Shown here: piece by piece, positions 43,216 through 54,000 of the stretch
Numbering within the stretch: position 1 is the first letter of the stretch
Layout of the letters: the number at the start of each line of letters is the position of its first letter
Assembly (NCBI RefSeq): GCF_002443255.2
Contig: NW_019211460.1
Coordinates: 30,965,956 to 31,029,955 of the forward strand
Direction: 5' to 3'
Origin: Varroa destructor
Taxonomy: Eukaryota > Arthropoda > Arachnida > Mesostigmata > Varroidae
DNA length: 64,000 nucleotides
Made by a program: the position numbers and the translations under genes
The notes under the pieces: generated by a model
What the model saw: the letters and a program-made list of their open reading frames with translations, nothing else
What the model was told of the DNA's origin: nothing
The model's database searches: none

Positions 43216-43265
43216 TTATTTAGCTTTCTAATAGAAGATTCTTCTTCTATTAGAAAGCTAAATAA
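43216..43265. repeat. perfect 23-bp inverted repeat with 4-base loop
   Basis: 43216-43238 is exactly complementary to 43243-43265, with TTCT between. There are no flanking duplications. It has the same architecture as the hairpin at 2209-2253, but the sequences are unrelated. Confidence 0.9.
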
Positions 43266-45325
43266 GACACTTCTTTCTATCAGTTTTGAAGTAAAGACAC
43301 TCATATAGATGGCGCCTTCATATGGTATATGCCACTTAAGAAATCTTGTCCAGTTAAAAACCTAAGGATTAGATTTACGTTTCCGCCTAACACGTTTCTT
43401 TATGTATATAGCCATAGATGAAGCTTATCCAAAATCATTACTGCTGAAATCTCCAAGTCATTACCGTGGTTTAGTAAGCAATTGACTGTATGGACACTTA
43501 CTGCGGCACATTAGCTGCTGTTTCATGTGAGCAACAGCCACATGTCTATCTCCATTGTGACCTGGTCGGATAATTTCATATATCTAAATTTGCGTGTTAG
43601 CTAGACATAACTTGACCTCCTCAAATCCGGTCGACACATTAATGATTTTTCGCAAATTACATATTTATAACAGGACGTTGTACGAAGAGGTCAGGCTAAA
43701 TGTTTGCTTGTCATTACCTCCACATACGATCCGTTTGTGGTCAACTTACATATGAAACGATCGAGAACTAATGGCCAAAGTAATCCAGAAAAGATGCAGA
43801 GTTTTTCTCCAACATATACATTGAATATTAGATTTTTTTATCCACTGGCTAGCGGTATAATGCTGACACTTATTTTAATGTAACACTGAAATCGGCGCTG
43901 TAAAAGTGGTATAGATGTAAACATACTACAATACAATTAGTTTGGTCGCTTGCCACAGATGGCGCCACAGGCGAAGCAGAAGTGCTTTGGTCAGGACACA
44001 CGGTCAGTCGTTAAGCAGTTGAATCCAAACACGTCTACAGGAGGACGCCAGCTTCGGATTCATACGGTAGAGATATTTGCGGTATGCATCTTCATCTCGA
44101 TTCTATGCGTTTCTCCCGAGGCAAGTACATGACAAAACCCCTTTGGAAGTTGGCTCGGACGACACTGCCGAAGTTGTAAGATTATACGTACAGATCGGCC
44201 ATAAATGAACTAGCCATCTGACTATTTCCGCCAGTAAAATAGGTCGCATTTCTAGAGCACGGCGCCTGACGTCCACTTGATCTGAGATCATTCGAAGGCA
44301 CCAGATAGTAGCGAAAGTCGACTTCTGAAAGACTGTATGAACGGGATAGCATGAAAATATCTAAAAAAAATTACGAAAAACAGACAGAGTTCTCTATAGA
44401 ATGAGCATCTTTCATAGTAAGAATTGGTTAGTTTTAGTAATATTGCCGTTTTTAATTTTTATTGGCTACTGCCAATGAAATAGGCCGAGAAAATAGGCTT
44501 TTTGCAACAGTTACGTAAAAATACAAATAGTTCTTCTTTAGGTAATATTTTCTCTAGTTAGTTTTTTGCTTTTTGTGATTTAACTTATTCGTTAAAGTTT
44601 CCATTTGTCTGCGTGCCAAAGAACGGATGTGTGGTGAGTTAATATTTTTCAACTTCAATTAGCTGTTCGTTGAATATGTCAAAGGACTACGAATTGAAGA
44701 TTGAAACTTTCGCTTGTCATTACAAAACATACCTTGGCCATCCCCCCATATCTAAAGGTTCGCCTAATTATTTGTTAATACCTGTACTACAAGACCTGTG
44801 ACACAAACGACAAGGTATAAAGCCAGTAAAAGAAGCTTTCTGGTGAAAAGTGGTGTCCTCCAAGAAAATGTACTGTATAATTCCTACTATAAACACAAAT
44901 AGCTTACTACCTCCTAAATGTCAGGAAAAGTACTGACCTGTCTTGCTTTTCGAACGTTCAGAGGGACATTTGATCGTAAAATCTTGAAATACGTTTGAGT
45001 TCATGACAACACATGTCTTGTGAGCATAGCTCGTACGTGATATACTAGATTTTTAGGTAGCGTAGCGGACGTGGACGGTAATAAAATGATTTTGGTAAAA
45101 TCGGACTCTTGTGGATATGGATGTCAATATGCCTAATAATAGAAGTTCTAAAAAAGGACGGATCGTTTTCGTAATTAAATGATTTCTCATTCACTTTCAC
45201 AGACACCCGGCGAAAAAGGATCGGCAGCCGAACACAAAATAGAATAAACATTAAAGTATTTTTTAAACGCAATACCCACCAATCGAAAACACGTTGCGTA
45301 TCCGTTAGAAATTAATTCAACGCCG

Positions 45326-45740
45326 TTTATTTTTCGCCTATGTACATTTTGGTATTTGCTGTGCGGCCGGCTGGCTAATGTCACGCGGTGTCTGTTAATG
45401 CTAGAGAAATAAGTTACACGAGATAGCAGAACCTTATATTCGCACGATAATCGATTGCTAAATATCTATCATTATACATATTATATTCTATAGGTCTGCG
45501 AGTGAAAAAGCGTTCTTTGTCGGCCAATTTCAAAGCGGTTTATCTACAGAATCAGGAAAAACACCTACCGTTCTAGAACGCTTTCTCAATAAATTGACTT
45601 TAAGGCAACGTCTATTGCTCACTGGGCTAACATTGTTCCAGACTAAGGTTTTTGATTTAGCAAGATCCATCTTAAGCAGGTCGATCGTGATGATATGAGC
45701 ATCGAAGTGGCCCAAATTACTTGACAGACATCTAAGTTCG
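45326..45740 (-). other. 3' untranslated region of the minus-strand SoxB gene
   Basis: Downstream of the TAA at 45743-45741 on the minus strand. It contains a Pumilio-type site TGTAGATA at 45548-45541, 193 bases after the stop. The first minus-strand AATAAA is at 45331-45326, suggesting a UTR a little over 400 bases long. Confidence 0.5.
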
Positions 45741-46946
45741 TTAGGAGTAATCATAAGAAGCGGCGTTTGAGTAGCCCGTATAGCCGGGCAAATAACCCAT
45801 TGAACCTACGGACGGGTACGATCCCATAACAGGGTTTACTGATTGTGCATAGATCGAATACAGCGAATCCTTCAAATTCGCCTTGCTATCCTGGGACGAT
45901 ATCGGGCCAGTTGACGACTGCGCGTATAGAGAATAGAGAGAGTCCCTCCGCTGGTTCTTGTTGTCCTGCGCTGAAATAGAGGGGTTGGTAGATGAGTGAA
46001 CCGGTGGAGGCGACAGTGATGACTCCTTAATATCATCCGAAGACGAGTAGGTTGACTCTGGAGATCGCATCGATGAGCTGTTGAGCTGGCTTCCGATGTA
46101 GTTCATGTATGGCAATGTAAACGGATTGTAGGGACTGTTTTGAATCTGCGACATGACGTCCTGTTGCTTCGAGCCCATGCCGGTGATGTCGTTAGCATTA
46201 GGGAAGCCGGCTTGATTATTATTGTTGGCGCTGCTGTGGTTGCCGTTAAGCTGACCTGGCATATGCGGCGCGCCGACGCCAATAGGAGGGCTTACCGAAG
46301 CCGCTGGTTTTGGCTTGCGACGAGGACGATATTTGTATTCAGGATGATCACGCATATGCTGCTCGCGCAGCCGTTTGGCTTCATCAATAAATGGTCTCTT
46401 CTGCTCTTCGCTCAGAGCCTTCCATTCGGAACCAAGACGTCGTGAAATTTCGCTATTGTGCATCTTCGGGTTTTCCAGAGCAATTTTACGTCGCTGGGCA
46501 CGTGACCACACCATAAAGGCGTTCATCGGACGTCGAATGTGGTCTGGACCTCGGCGTGATGAACCAACAAATTGGCTTTGAGGATTCACCGAAGGGGAAG
46601 AAGCACTCGAAGTGACACTTGAGTTGATGTTATCTGGAGATGAGGGTGCACTATCGTCAGAAACGTCGTAGGCGAGGGGCGATGCTGCTACAGACGAAAG
46701 CTGCTCCTGTGTTGACGACTGAATTGAGCCACCAGGGAAGGCCATGGCTCCATTGCTATTTAGGGCATGGCCGTTACTGGAGTCATTGCCTGAGTTGTTG
46801 TTTTGCTGGTTGAACGCCTGTTGATTGAGCTGTTGCTGGTACCCTGCCATCTGTCCCATATGAGACATCTGGCTGGCCATTAGGTGACCCATCTGCATTG
46901 AACCCATGAGACCCATGGGCCCCATTTGCATCGGGGACATCATCAT
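45741..46946 (-). CDS. SoxB-group HMG-box transcription factor, minus-strand copy (Dichaete/Sox21-like)
   Basis: Intronless, 401 residues, beginning at a run of ATGs. Order: [10 protein letters not shown] and [17 protein letters not shown] (6-33); Gln/Asn-rich linker; acidic [16 protein letters not shown] (89-104); HMG box about 136-212 with [22 protein letters not shown] and [11 protein letters not shown]; basic tail [22 protein letters not shown] (274-284); Ser/Pro stretch; two 25-residue tandem units (324-348 and 349-373), each with a QD.K....DSLYS.YAQS core; end SYDYS. It is clearly the closest relative of the plus-strand SoxB gene and points towards it. The HMG boxes differ at about six positions, mainly in the loop before helix 2. 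DNA binding in the nucleus is expected. Whether this copy or the other keeps the ancestral role cannot be told. Confidence 0.95.
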   Translation of the reverse strand: MMMSPMQMGPMGLMGSMQMGHLMASQMSHMGQMAGYQQQLNQQAFNQQNNNSGNDSSNGHALNSNGAMAFPGGSIQSSTQEQLSSVAASPLAYDVSDDSAPSSPDNINSSVTSSASSPSVNPQSQFVGSSRRGPDHIRRPMNAFMVWSRAQRRKIALENPKMHNSEISRRLGSEWKALSEEQKRPFIDEAKRLREQHMRDHPEYKYRPRRKPKPAASVSPPIGVGAPHMPGQLNGNHSSANNNNQAGFPNANDITGMGSKQQDVMSQIQNSPYNPFTLPYMNYIGSQLNSSSMRSPESTYSSSDDIKESSLSPPPVHSSTNPSISAQDNKNQRRDSLYSLYAQSSTGPISSQDSKANLKDSLYSIYAQSVNPVMGSYPSVGSMGYLPGYTGYSNAASYDYS

Positions 46947-47140
46947 TTTAACCTGACGTTAGGCGATCGAGGTAAAAGACGGCGTAACAATCAATATCTA
47001 GTCCACACAGAAAATGCCGCTTAGTGATCACTTAACGCAGCTTCACCTATGAGTCTTCTTACGCTGTTGTCCTTCGCGTTGTCCACCGATTGTGCGGACC
47101 TCGTTAAGTTTGTTGTCGCTTAGTCAGTAGGTTAGGTGGG

Positions 47141-47174
47141 TGACAAGCTTTAAAGTCAGCAATTTCCTTTTATA
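47141..47174 (-). promoter_or_regulatory. core promoter of the minus-strand SoxB gene
   Basis: Read on the minus strand, TATAAAAGG begins at 47174, and a TCA initiator-like trinucleotide has its A at 47141, 33 bases downstream. The leader of about 195 bases contains no ATG before the start codon at 46946. A possible acceptor (CCTAACGTCAG) lies 7 bases before that ATG, so a spliced leader is not excluded. Confidence 0.55.
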
Positions 47175-47237
47175 ACCCAGAGAACCAGGACCGAATTCCC
47201 TTTCCCTTGCGAAGTTGTCGCGCCAAGGTGGGGCTTC

Positions 47238-47297
47238 GGACCTCGAACCCGTGACGTCACTGGCTCCTCCCTTCGCGGCGGATAGAGTTCGAGGTCC
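47238..47297. promoter_or_regulatory. CRE block inside an 11-bp inverted repeat, upstream of minus-strand SoxB
   Basis: TGACGTCA at 47252-47259 is followed by CTGGCTCCTCCCTTC, the counterpart of the block at the plus-strand SoxB gene. It lies about 80 bases upstream of the TATA box. GGACCTCGAAC (47238-47248) and GTTCGAGGTCC (47287-47297) form a perfect inverted repeat around it. Relative to transcription, the GGCTCC half lies on the far side here, whereas in the other gene it faces the start. Confidence 0.55.
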
Positions 47298-47299
47298 TA

Positions 47300-48865
47300 G
47301 TTGTGCTAACCAGGCCACTAGAGCATCATCGTTCCTGACCGAGAACCGAGTTCTCGAGATTCGGTGCAACCTCCCTGTTGAACCAACCTGCTCGTATTGT
47401 ACCTGAACCATGCGCTCAAAGCTTGCTTGAGACGAACTCGTCGAATAAAAAGCAACAGTGGTCCCGGTCTGTTTGGTAGGCCGGCTATGTTGTTGAGATC
47501 TCGTTGTAAGGGAAAACTTTTTTGTTGTTCTGTTCATTGTACCTTTGTCGTTCGATGGCAAACTAACGGGACTTAAGAAGCTATTCTTGCACTTTTTGTT
47601 CAATAGGCAAATAAGGCATCGGTGATATTGAGTAGAGAGGGGTATATAAGAGAGGGGCAGTTATTGCAGTTCAGCACTTGTACAGGATCATTGTCGCTTA
47701 ATTGTTGTTGTTGTTGTGATAAGTCACGTGACCAACTTGGGCGCCGGAGTTGTCTGCAGACAAATAGTCGATTACCACGTTCCGAGTCAATGGCTAATGC
47801 GGATCGGGTAAAGCTTCCTTTCCTAATTGCTGAAACTGTTGGAAATGTACTATATTGTATACTATATTATATATACTACGATATTATTGAACACATAGTT
47901 CGATACGAACTGGGTAGTTGAGAGCATTTTTTATTGCTTGCCGTATACTAATATCATGCTAACTCAATAGATTACACGGCGGGTCTTTAAATGCGGTAAA
48001 AGGTAAACTTTGCAGGGCTGCCCCAAAGGCAAGCACTGCCAAATGTTGAACGGGCAGCGCGCTGTAAATAAAATCCTACATATCTAACGGTCTTCAATCA
48101 ATGATCTCAGCTAATTTATTGACTGAGTAGCCTAAGCAGAGTAGACTATATGACACACGGTCTACTATGGCCCTATAGCAAAACTTTCTCAAGTATAAAA
48201 TTAGTTAACTATACACATCCTGTAAAGTGATTATAGATTGAAAAACACGCACTTTATAGATTGAGAATTCAATGAATTTCATCCAAAGGTTGTTCTTAAT
48301 CAGACGTGAAGTTCAAGTTCATTTTAGAAGTTTGTGTTATCTTTCATAACCAAATCTAAATCATACTAAGCGAAATGTCATATAAGGAAATTCAGCTTTA
48401 TTTCTCATCTATAGAAATGCGTTAGCTAACAAACTCGTCAATACACGTATAACGTTTCCAAAACTACAATCGATGGTCAACGATAAGTTCTCTAATTCGC
48501 ACAGTTTGTTCAACAGGAGTAATTTGGTAAGTTGCGTGAAACTGGCATATGTGCTCAGTAATACAGGCATTCAATGCAGCCAGCCCAACGACCTTGCACC
48601 TACTGGACGTCATCTTTTCATTAAACATCTATTTAGGCCCCGCGTCCAAATCTGCTCGTTGTTTCTAGTGCATTTGTTCCCTATCAGTCATGCTTCTTAT
48701 TGTGACACAGGGACAAACGTTATACACTATGTTCGAATAGATGGTGCTTATAACTTAGCCTAGATGGCAATTCCTGCATCAGCATCAACTACCCAGTGTA
48801 GTTTTTCGCAATAGTTGCGGGCAGCCATCGGCACTGTAAGCGTTGACATGTATACAATCATCAGC
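47300..48865. other. region upstream of the minus-strand SoxB gene
   Basis: No supported gene. It contains a SOX-type site (CATTGTA, 47535-47541) close to a CTTTGT, and TTG/GTT triplets near 47700. The minus-strand open frame 47603-47124 starts at TTG and overlaps the promoter, so it is not accepted as coding. Confidence 0.4.
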
Positions 48866-50450
48866 TACGCACGATGGACGACGGGATATTCCAGCAGCGT
48901 TGGCTAGATAGTCAACAAAACTCTAGTACAGCAAAACACGGACCAGTTCAGCTTGGACTATCAGAATACAAAGAAGAAAGAGCGCACGCAGGAGACGGAC
49001 AAAGGTGGGCTAAAGGTACGCGTAGCGGCCTGCTCTCTCGGAGGCTGTGTCTCTCTTTTCGTCTCTCGTTGCCTTCTCCCCTCCCCTCTCTCTCTCACTG
49101 TCTCTCTGCGTGTGTGCGTCTGCACGAACGTCACCCTAAATTCGCATCTTGTTGAGGTCCAGCGAACTGTGGAGCGGTCGGTACTTGTCTCGGTGCTATA
49201 TTACTTCATGTCTTACCGTATAGCCTATGGTAGGACTGCTTTTGCTGCTCTGAGGTCGTGGGAGTCTCGGTCTTTATGCCAGGCAGTACGCGTTGACTAC
49301 CATCTAGTCTATCGCTCGCTCGCTCGCTCACTCACTCGTCCATTCGTTCATCTTCTTTTTCTTTCAGAGCAACTCTGGTGTTGCTCGCTGGTTCGCAATT
49401 CAACAATGGCACGGACTCAGACTGTCCTGTCTATTGGGCTTTTCTGCTGCAAGGAGTTAGCGCACAGAGCCAAAGAGCGACCGCAAGCAAGCACACAAGG
49501 AGACTTATCGAAGCCTACCAAGACGAGGAGAAACGAAGATTTCGAGCAGCGGTAGCAGTCTCAACTTTAACCAGATCTGCGAGGCGACTACGACGACGAC
49601 GGCGGCGGCGGCGGCGGCGGTGGCGGCGGCCCGCGTGCCTTTGCTAGGGCTCCTCGGACAGCTTTCGGATAGATTGAGTTGCTTTGTCTGCAAGGCTGAC
49701 ATCCACCGACGTCTACCAGGCATCTTCGTTTTCAGGCGCAGTTCGCCACATTCGCAGGCAAAGCCTACCCACCCGCCTGCCTGCGAGGCAGCGCACTCTG
49801 CTTTACTGGCCCGTCCATCTCTGTCTACCTTGCATCTACCCTCTCGTCGTTGTAGTCATCGATGCGAGAGACGACAACGCCGGCTCGCCGCGGCCGCAAC
49901 TGCCCAGACCAGGCCAGTCACGGACCAGTTGCTGGGCTGCCTACGACTATGCGCATCGTAGTAGTATGTTGCATTGTTGTCGGGAGGGGCCTCTGTCGGA
50001 CGTTGCGGGCTGCGATCGGTTCGGTTCAGTCCGATCATACTTTTTCGACCAGAGACCTCAAGATCCTCAGCTTTGCTCTCTACCTCGTGAGCTCTTTTTT
50101 CTTTTTCACTCTCTCACTAGATTTCTTGTGAATTGAGGAACTGAGGGGGAAGTTAGCGACGGGGGCAGCAGAAGGTCAGCTCAAAGCCATGAAATTGGAC
50201 ACTGCACGTTGGCGAAGAATCGAAGTCATGTCGTTGACGATGTATACGGAATTAGTTCGTCGAGTTCGACTTTGGCGGTGACGGCGATGGCGAGTGACCA
50301 GCGCATACGGTTGAGAGAAACTGGGCCCTACCAGACGCCTCCGCCGCTCGGTACCTCAGCTATTCAACCTGTGCGTCTATGTAGATCAGTTTTGTCTGGT
50401 ATTTCGCGCACAGCGTGGGCGAACCGATAACACAGCGGACGCTGACAGAT
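48866..50450. other. large CpG- and triplet-rich island, possible promoter or noncoding exon
   Basis: The strongest composition island of the window. CT-rich tract at 49070-49110, TCGC/TCAC tandem units at about 49311-49337, (CGA)n/(CGG)n at 49590-49630. Long overlapping open frames occur in several frames on both strands at once (up to 200 codons), which is what high GC alone produces. None has a recognised domain. It could be the 5' end of a gene whose coding exons I did not detect, or of a noncoding transcript. Confidence 0.4.
49590..49630. repeat. (CGA)n/(CGG)n trinucleotide repeat
   Basis: Four CGA-type units run into about ten CGG/TGG units. In coding frames it would give Arg, Gly or Ala runs, but no gene is supported here. 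Confidence 0.85.
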
Positions 50451-51028
50451 GTATTCCGGGTCGATGAAAATGCTCTGATCTACGACAAAAATTACACCAA
50501 CCCCAGTTTGTCCAATTCGTCCAGATCGTTTGTAGTTCGGCGTGTATAGAAAATTACAGAAAACACAAAACATTTTCCGGTAGAATTCTATATTAATTGG
50601 TCGTGAATAAAAAGAAGGATCGACGAAAAGATCAAACGTATTGAAATGTCGACGCTCATTTGTTGTGTTGGTTTCCGGTTGAGTGATATATGCTACCGAT
50701 AATCTTATTTGTTTTTGTTTGGTAGTTCATATCATTATAGCTAGCTTATTTTCGAAAAATCGTTGTAATCGTCGTATCCACAGTTGCATGTAACTTAGCA
50801 GGAACGTGGCGTCATTGTTCCATTTGTCACGCTACCGGCGGGCACGTCGGTGATGGTTTTCTTATCACGGGACAGGGGCTTGAAGGTGTATTACCAGTTA
50901 ATGTGAGATTTATAAATTTTGACATTTTTGTGAAAAAAACAACCTGCTATATTTGAAGCAACCACCATCCCTGGTCTAACGTTGATATCTAACGGCGAAA
51001 ATTAGTCTCTTAGAAAGGTGTAGTGTTA

Positions 51029-51083
51029 TAGGTAGCAGCACTATATATATTGTATATATATATATATATAGTGCTGCTACCTA
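51029..51083. repeat. inverted repeat with TA-rich core
   Basis: TAGGTAGCAGCAC at 51029-51041 is perfectly complementary to 51071-51083. The 29-base core is almost pure TA repeat and is itself self-complementary, so the whole 55 bases could fold into one hairpin. Confidence 0.9.
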
Positions 51084-54000
51084 ACGCTTCCACGAACATC
51101 AACTTAAAGGCCTGTCGCGTTGATAATGCGAACACAAAGAATATGCAAAAAAAAAAAACAGTCGTTCAAATATCTATCGTTTTCATCTTCAGGAAAATAG
51201 GCAACTTCTGGACACGGCAATCGGCCACAAAATGCCCAACATTCCGTATCTGTTGTGGTACGGGGCTCGTAGTTGAAGTGTCGTACTCGCATTAGTAAAA
51301 AACTAACTTATATGATATAAAATTCCTATAAACGGGCAAGCAAATTGGGCCTATCGTCTAACGGCTATTGTAAAAATCCTTGTTGTAAACAGTGCAGTAA
51401 ATGTCCCAGTTATTTTTAGGCTAATGCAGGTAGTGGATTTCACAAAGCCACAAGCTACCTAAGAATGCCATAGGCACTATAGTTCTGCCAATGACCTTAA
51501 GAATGAATAGCCTATCATAGAGTGGTTTAGTGCCGAATTGAAATAGATAACAACTTATTGTCTGTGACGATGACCGATTGCATAACGTTAGCACCGAACA
51601 ATGAGCTTTTTCCACACGTAATTTCTATACGGCAGTTTAGCAATAGAAACGATGAGAAAGCGATGCTTTATCCGTATGTGACAACAAATTCTAAATTCTG
51701 ATTAGCTATTATTGTGTCACATAAGGACTTAAAAAAAGGTCTTTTCGAGAATATCGATTCTTGAGGGTGATAACTAGGTTTTCTTGATAGTGCTGTGGAA
51801 ACGTGCTTGCTTTTAAAGACAGATGGCGATCTGGGTTTGAAGCTGGACGAAGTCCCATTTCGTTTTGTGCTTGTAGCCTACCGTCTAGCAATGCAGTACG
51901 ACGCACAAAATTCGAAGCATCTATTTAACATTGATAATCATACGTCTAACAAGAGTTATTCTCGTCGGGCATATATAGTACTGTCTATCAGTTTCCTTTA
52001 CGTAAGTACACGAGAATAAATATTCGTTTGTGCTCCCAATTATAGATACATAAATGTTTCTTTCTAATGTCACAGCCTGAGTACATTGATTAGCTTCATG
52101 GGGTTCCACAAAATTTCGTATGCCCTTTGCTAAATGGTTGTCCTGAAACACGCTATTTCAGCATTATCTTTCTAGAACATATGCCGCTCACCACTGCAAA
52201 TTTTTTAAATGATGCAAATATAGCAAAATGTTTGCGTTTCGCACAGATACCTGCTCCACGGCAAGATACCTAGCTTGCAATTCATGCAAATGGTCTCTGG
52301 CCCTTTTCGCATATCGTAACCTCACCGACATCCAGGCTCAGCGAGATAAGATGGGGGGCGTTTCTGATGACTGGCGACCTCTAAGTCGTCCGACCAAAAG
52401 GTCAGAGTTCAGCCCCAGCCGTGCAGACGACGACAAGTATCAGTCTTTCGTTCACTACTACGCCGCTTATAATGCTTTTGCAATACCCGTTGGACGAAAA
52501 TTCAAATATGTCTAAGAAGGCTGTGGAATGTAAGGTGCACTAGGATACGTTAGGCCTCCGCCTTACTGAGCGTATCTGTCAAAGGTCGTTGTAGTTCATG
52601 GCATTCTCTTCCTTGCTGATGTCGCGGCCTCACAGACTCGCCAACAATGCTGGGGACAGAGGAGGTCTTGAATTTGCCCGAGTATCTTTCTCCTGAGAAG
52701 CTTTTTTTCCGCTTGAGAATTCGTCTTTGACCGTTGAGACCGTCTTCGACGCAGGTGACAGCGCGCCGATAAGCGAACAACTAATTTGCTACTACTGACC
52801 AGGCAAGACTTTGGCCAGTCAAAAAACACGTTTTCGGGCAGAAAACGAAGACGACAGAGAATCTGTTTTTTATTTTTTTATTTCCACTCTACATTTTCTT
52901 TCCTCCGACGACCTGCGCTGTTGTACTTCCGGAGAATAAAAAAAAAAAAAATACGACTAAAATATTAGTTTTGAAGTGAATTTGACGCCTGTTCACGATT
53001 GAAACGAAAGATTGAAACGTGAATAAACAAATACAAAACGGTAGGAACCTTACCCCCCTAGGATGATGAACTGAGCAGGATTTTCAAAGAAAGATAACAA
53101 ATCCGAAAAGCTCCTAATTCTGCCCTGTTAGAAGTTAATCTATCTGATAACGGTTTACTTTAACAATTCTGTGACCACGATCTATCTCCTAAATAAAGCA
53201 CAGAATGACTTCATATAGTGTTTCACTAATAAATAGTAAACAATCTGCAGAGTCGATCATGTTATAAGTTAGGCGAATTTGCTGTGAGAACTTGGATCAT
53301 GACGACTGCTCGAATTGCAACGCAGGTTGTCTTCAACCTAACACATCTGTATACGTGTATATGGAGTGGACTGTATGAAGGTAAGGTTTATTCTCAATGC
53401 TAATTTGTTATTATAGCGGTTGTGAGTTTTGTGTAATGGTGTCCATCGTATTATATTCTATATAACAATATCGTTCCCTCGTGCGTCTGGGATGACGCAA
53501 TTCCGGAAAACGCGATTCCCACACGATATTGCCAAATATTTCTTATTCAAATGCTTCATTACACACTTCTGCGAAGTATCAACGCTGCTGTGTGACAATA
53601 GATACACATGCGTGTATTTAGGTAGTCAATGTTCATGCGAGCAATTATCTTCAGCCAGTGGCAGCTGCCATTAGGAGTGCTTGACGCTAAATGACGATAT
53701 GGTGCCGCTGACGGCTGTTGTTGTTTACGAAACGGTCAGACAACACAGGCGACTGCCTATTTCACGGTTAGCGATAACAACAACACACATAGAGTGTGAG
53801 GGAGTGAAGCATTTCATATTTCCCACCACAACAAAAGCGACTCAGCGGCCGCCGCTGTTCAAGTCGCCATTATACTCTCTCTTCCCCCTGCCCCGTTCTG
53901 GCTATATTTCGTACATCGTGCTTGTTCGCTTAATGTGTCACTTGCAGAGGCTTGAATAGCGATTACTTCATCCAGAAGCGCCCCGGGGCAACTTAATCGT

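Larger units (their letters stand above)
41941..45325. other. intergenic region inside the SoxB locus, right part
   Basis: No supported gene. It contains a direct repeat/palindrome at 42404-42443, a (CA)n-type microsatellite at 43061-43096 and a long perfect hairpin at 43216-43265. Open frames are short and random-looking. Confidence 0.4.

Noticed and set aside
47238..47254. tRNA B-box-like GGTTCGAGGTCC on the minus strand
   Set aside because: No matching T-stem, no A-box and no cloverleaf around it.
47124..47603. 159-codon minus-strand open frame upstream of SoxB
   Set aside because: It starts at TTG and spans the TATA box, the CRE and the inverted repeat of the SoxB promoter; it is best explained as promoter sequence that happens to be open.
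48953..49555. 200-codon plus-strand open frame
   Set aside because: It starts with a non-ATG codon, is low in complexity, and competing long open frames exist on the same GC-rich stretch. No domain is recognisable.
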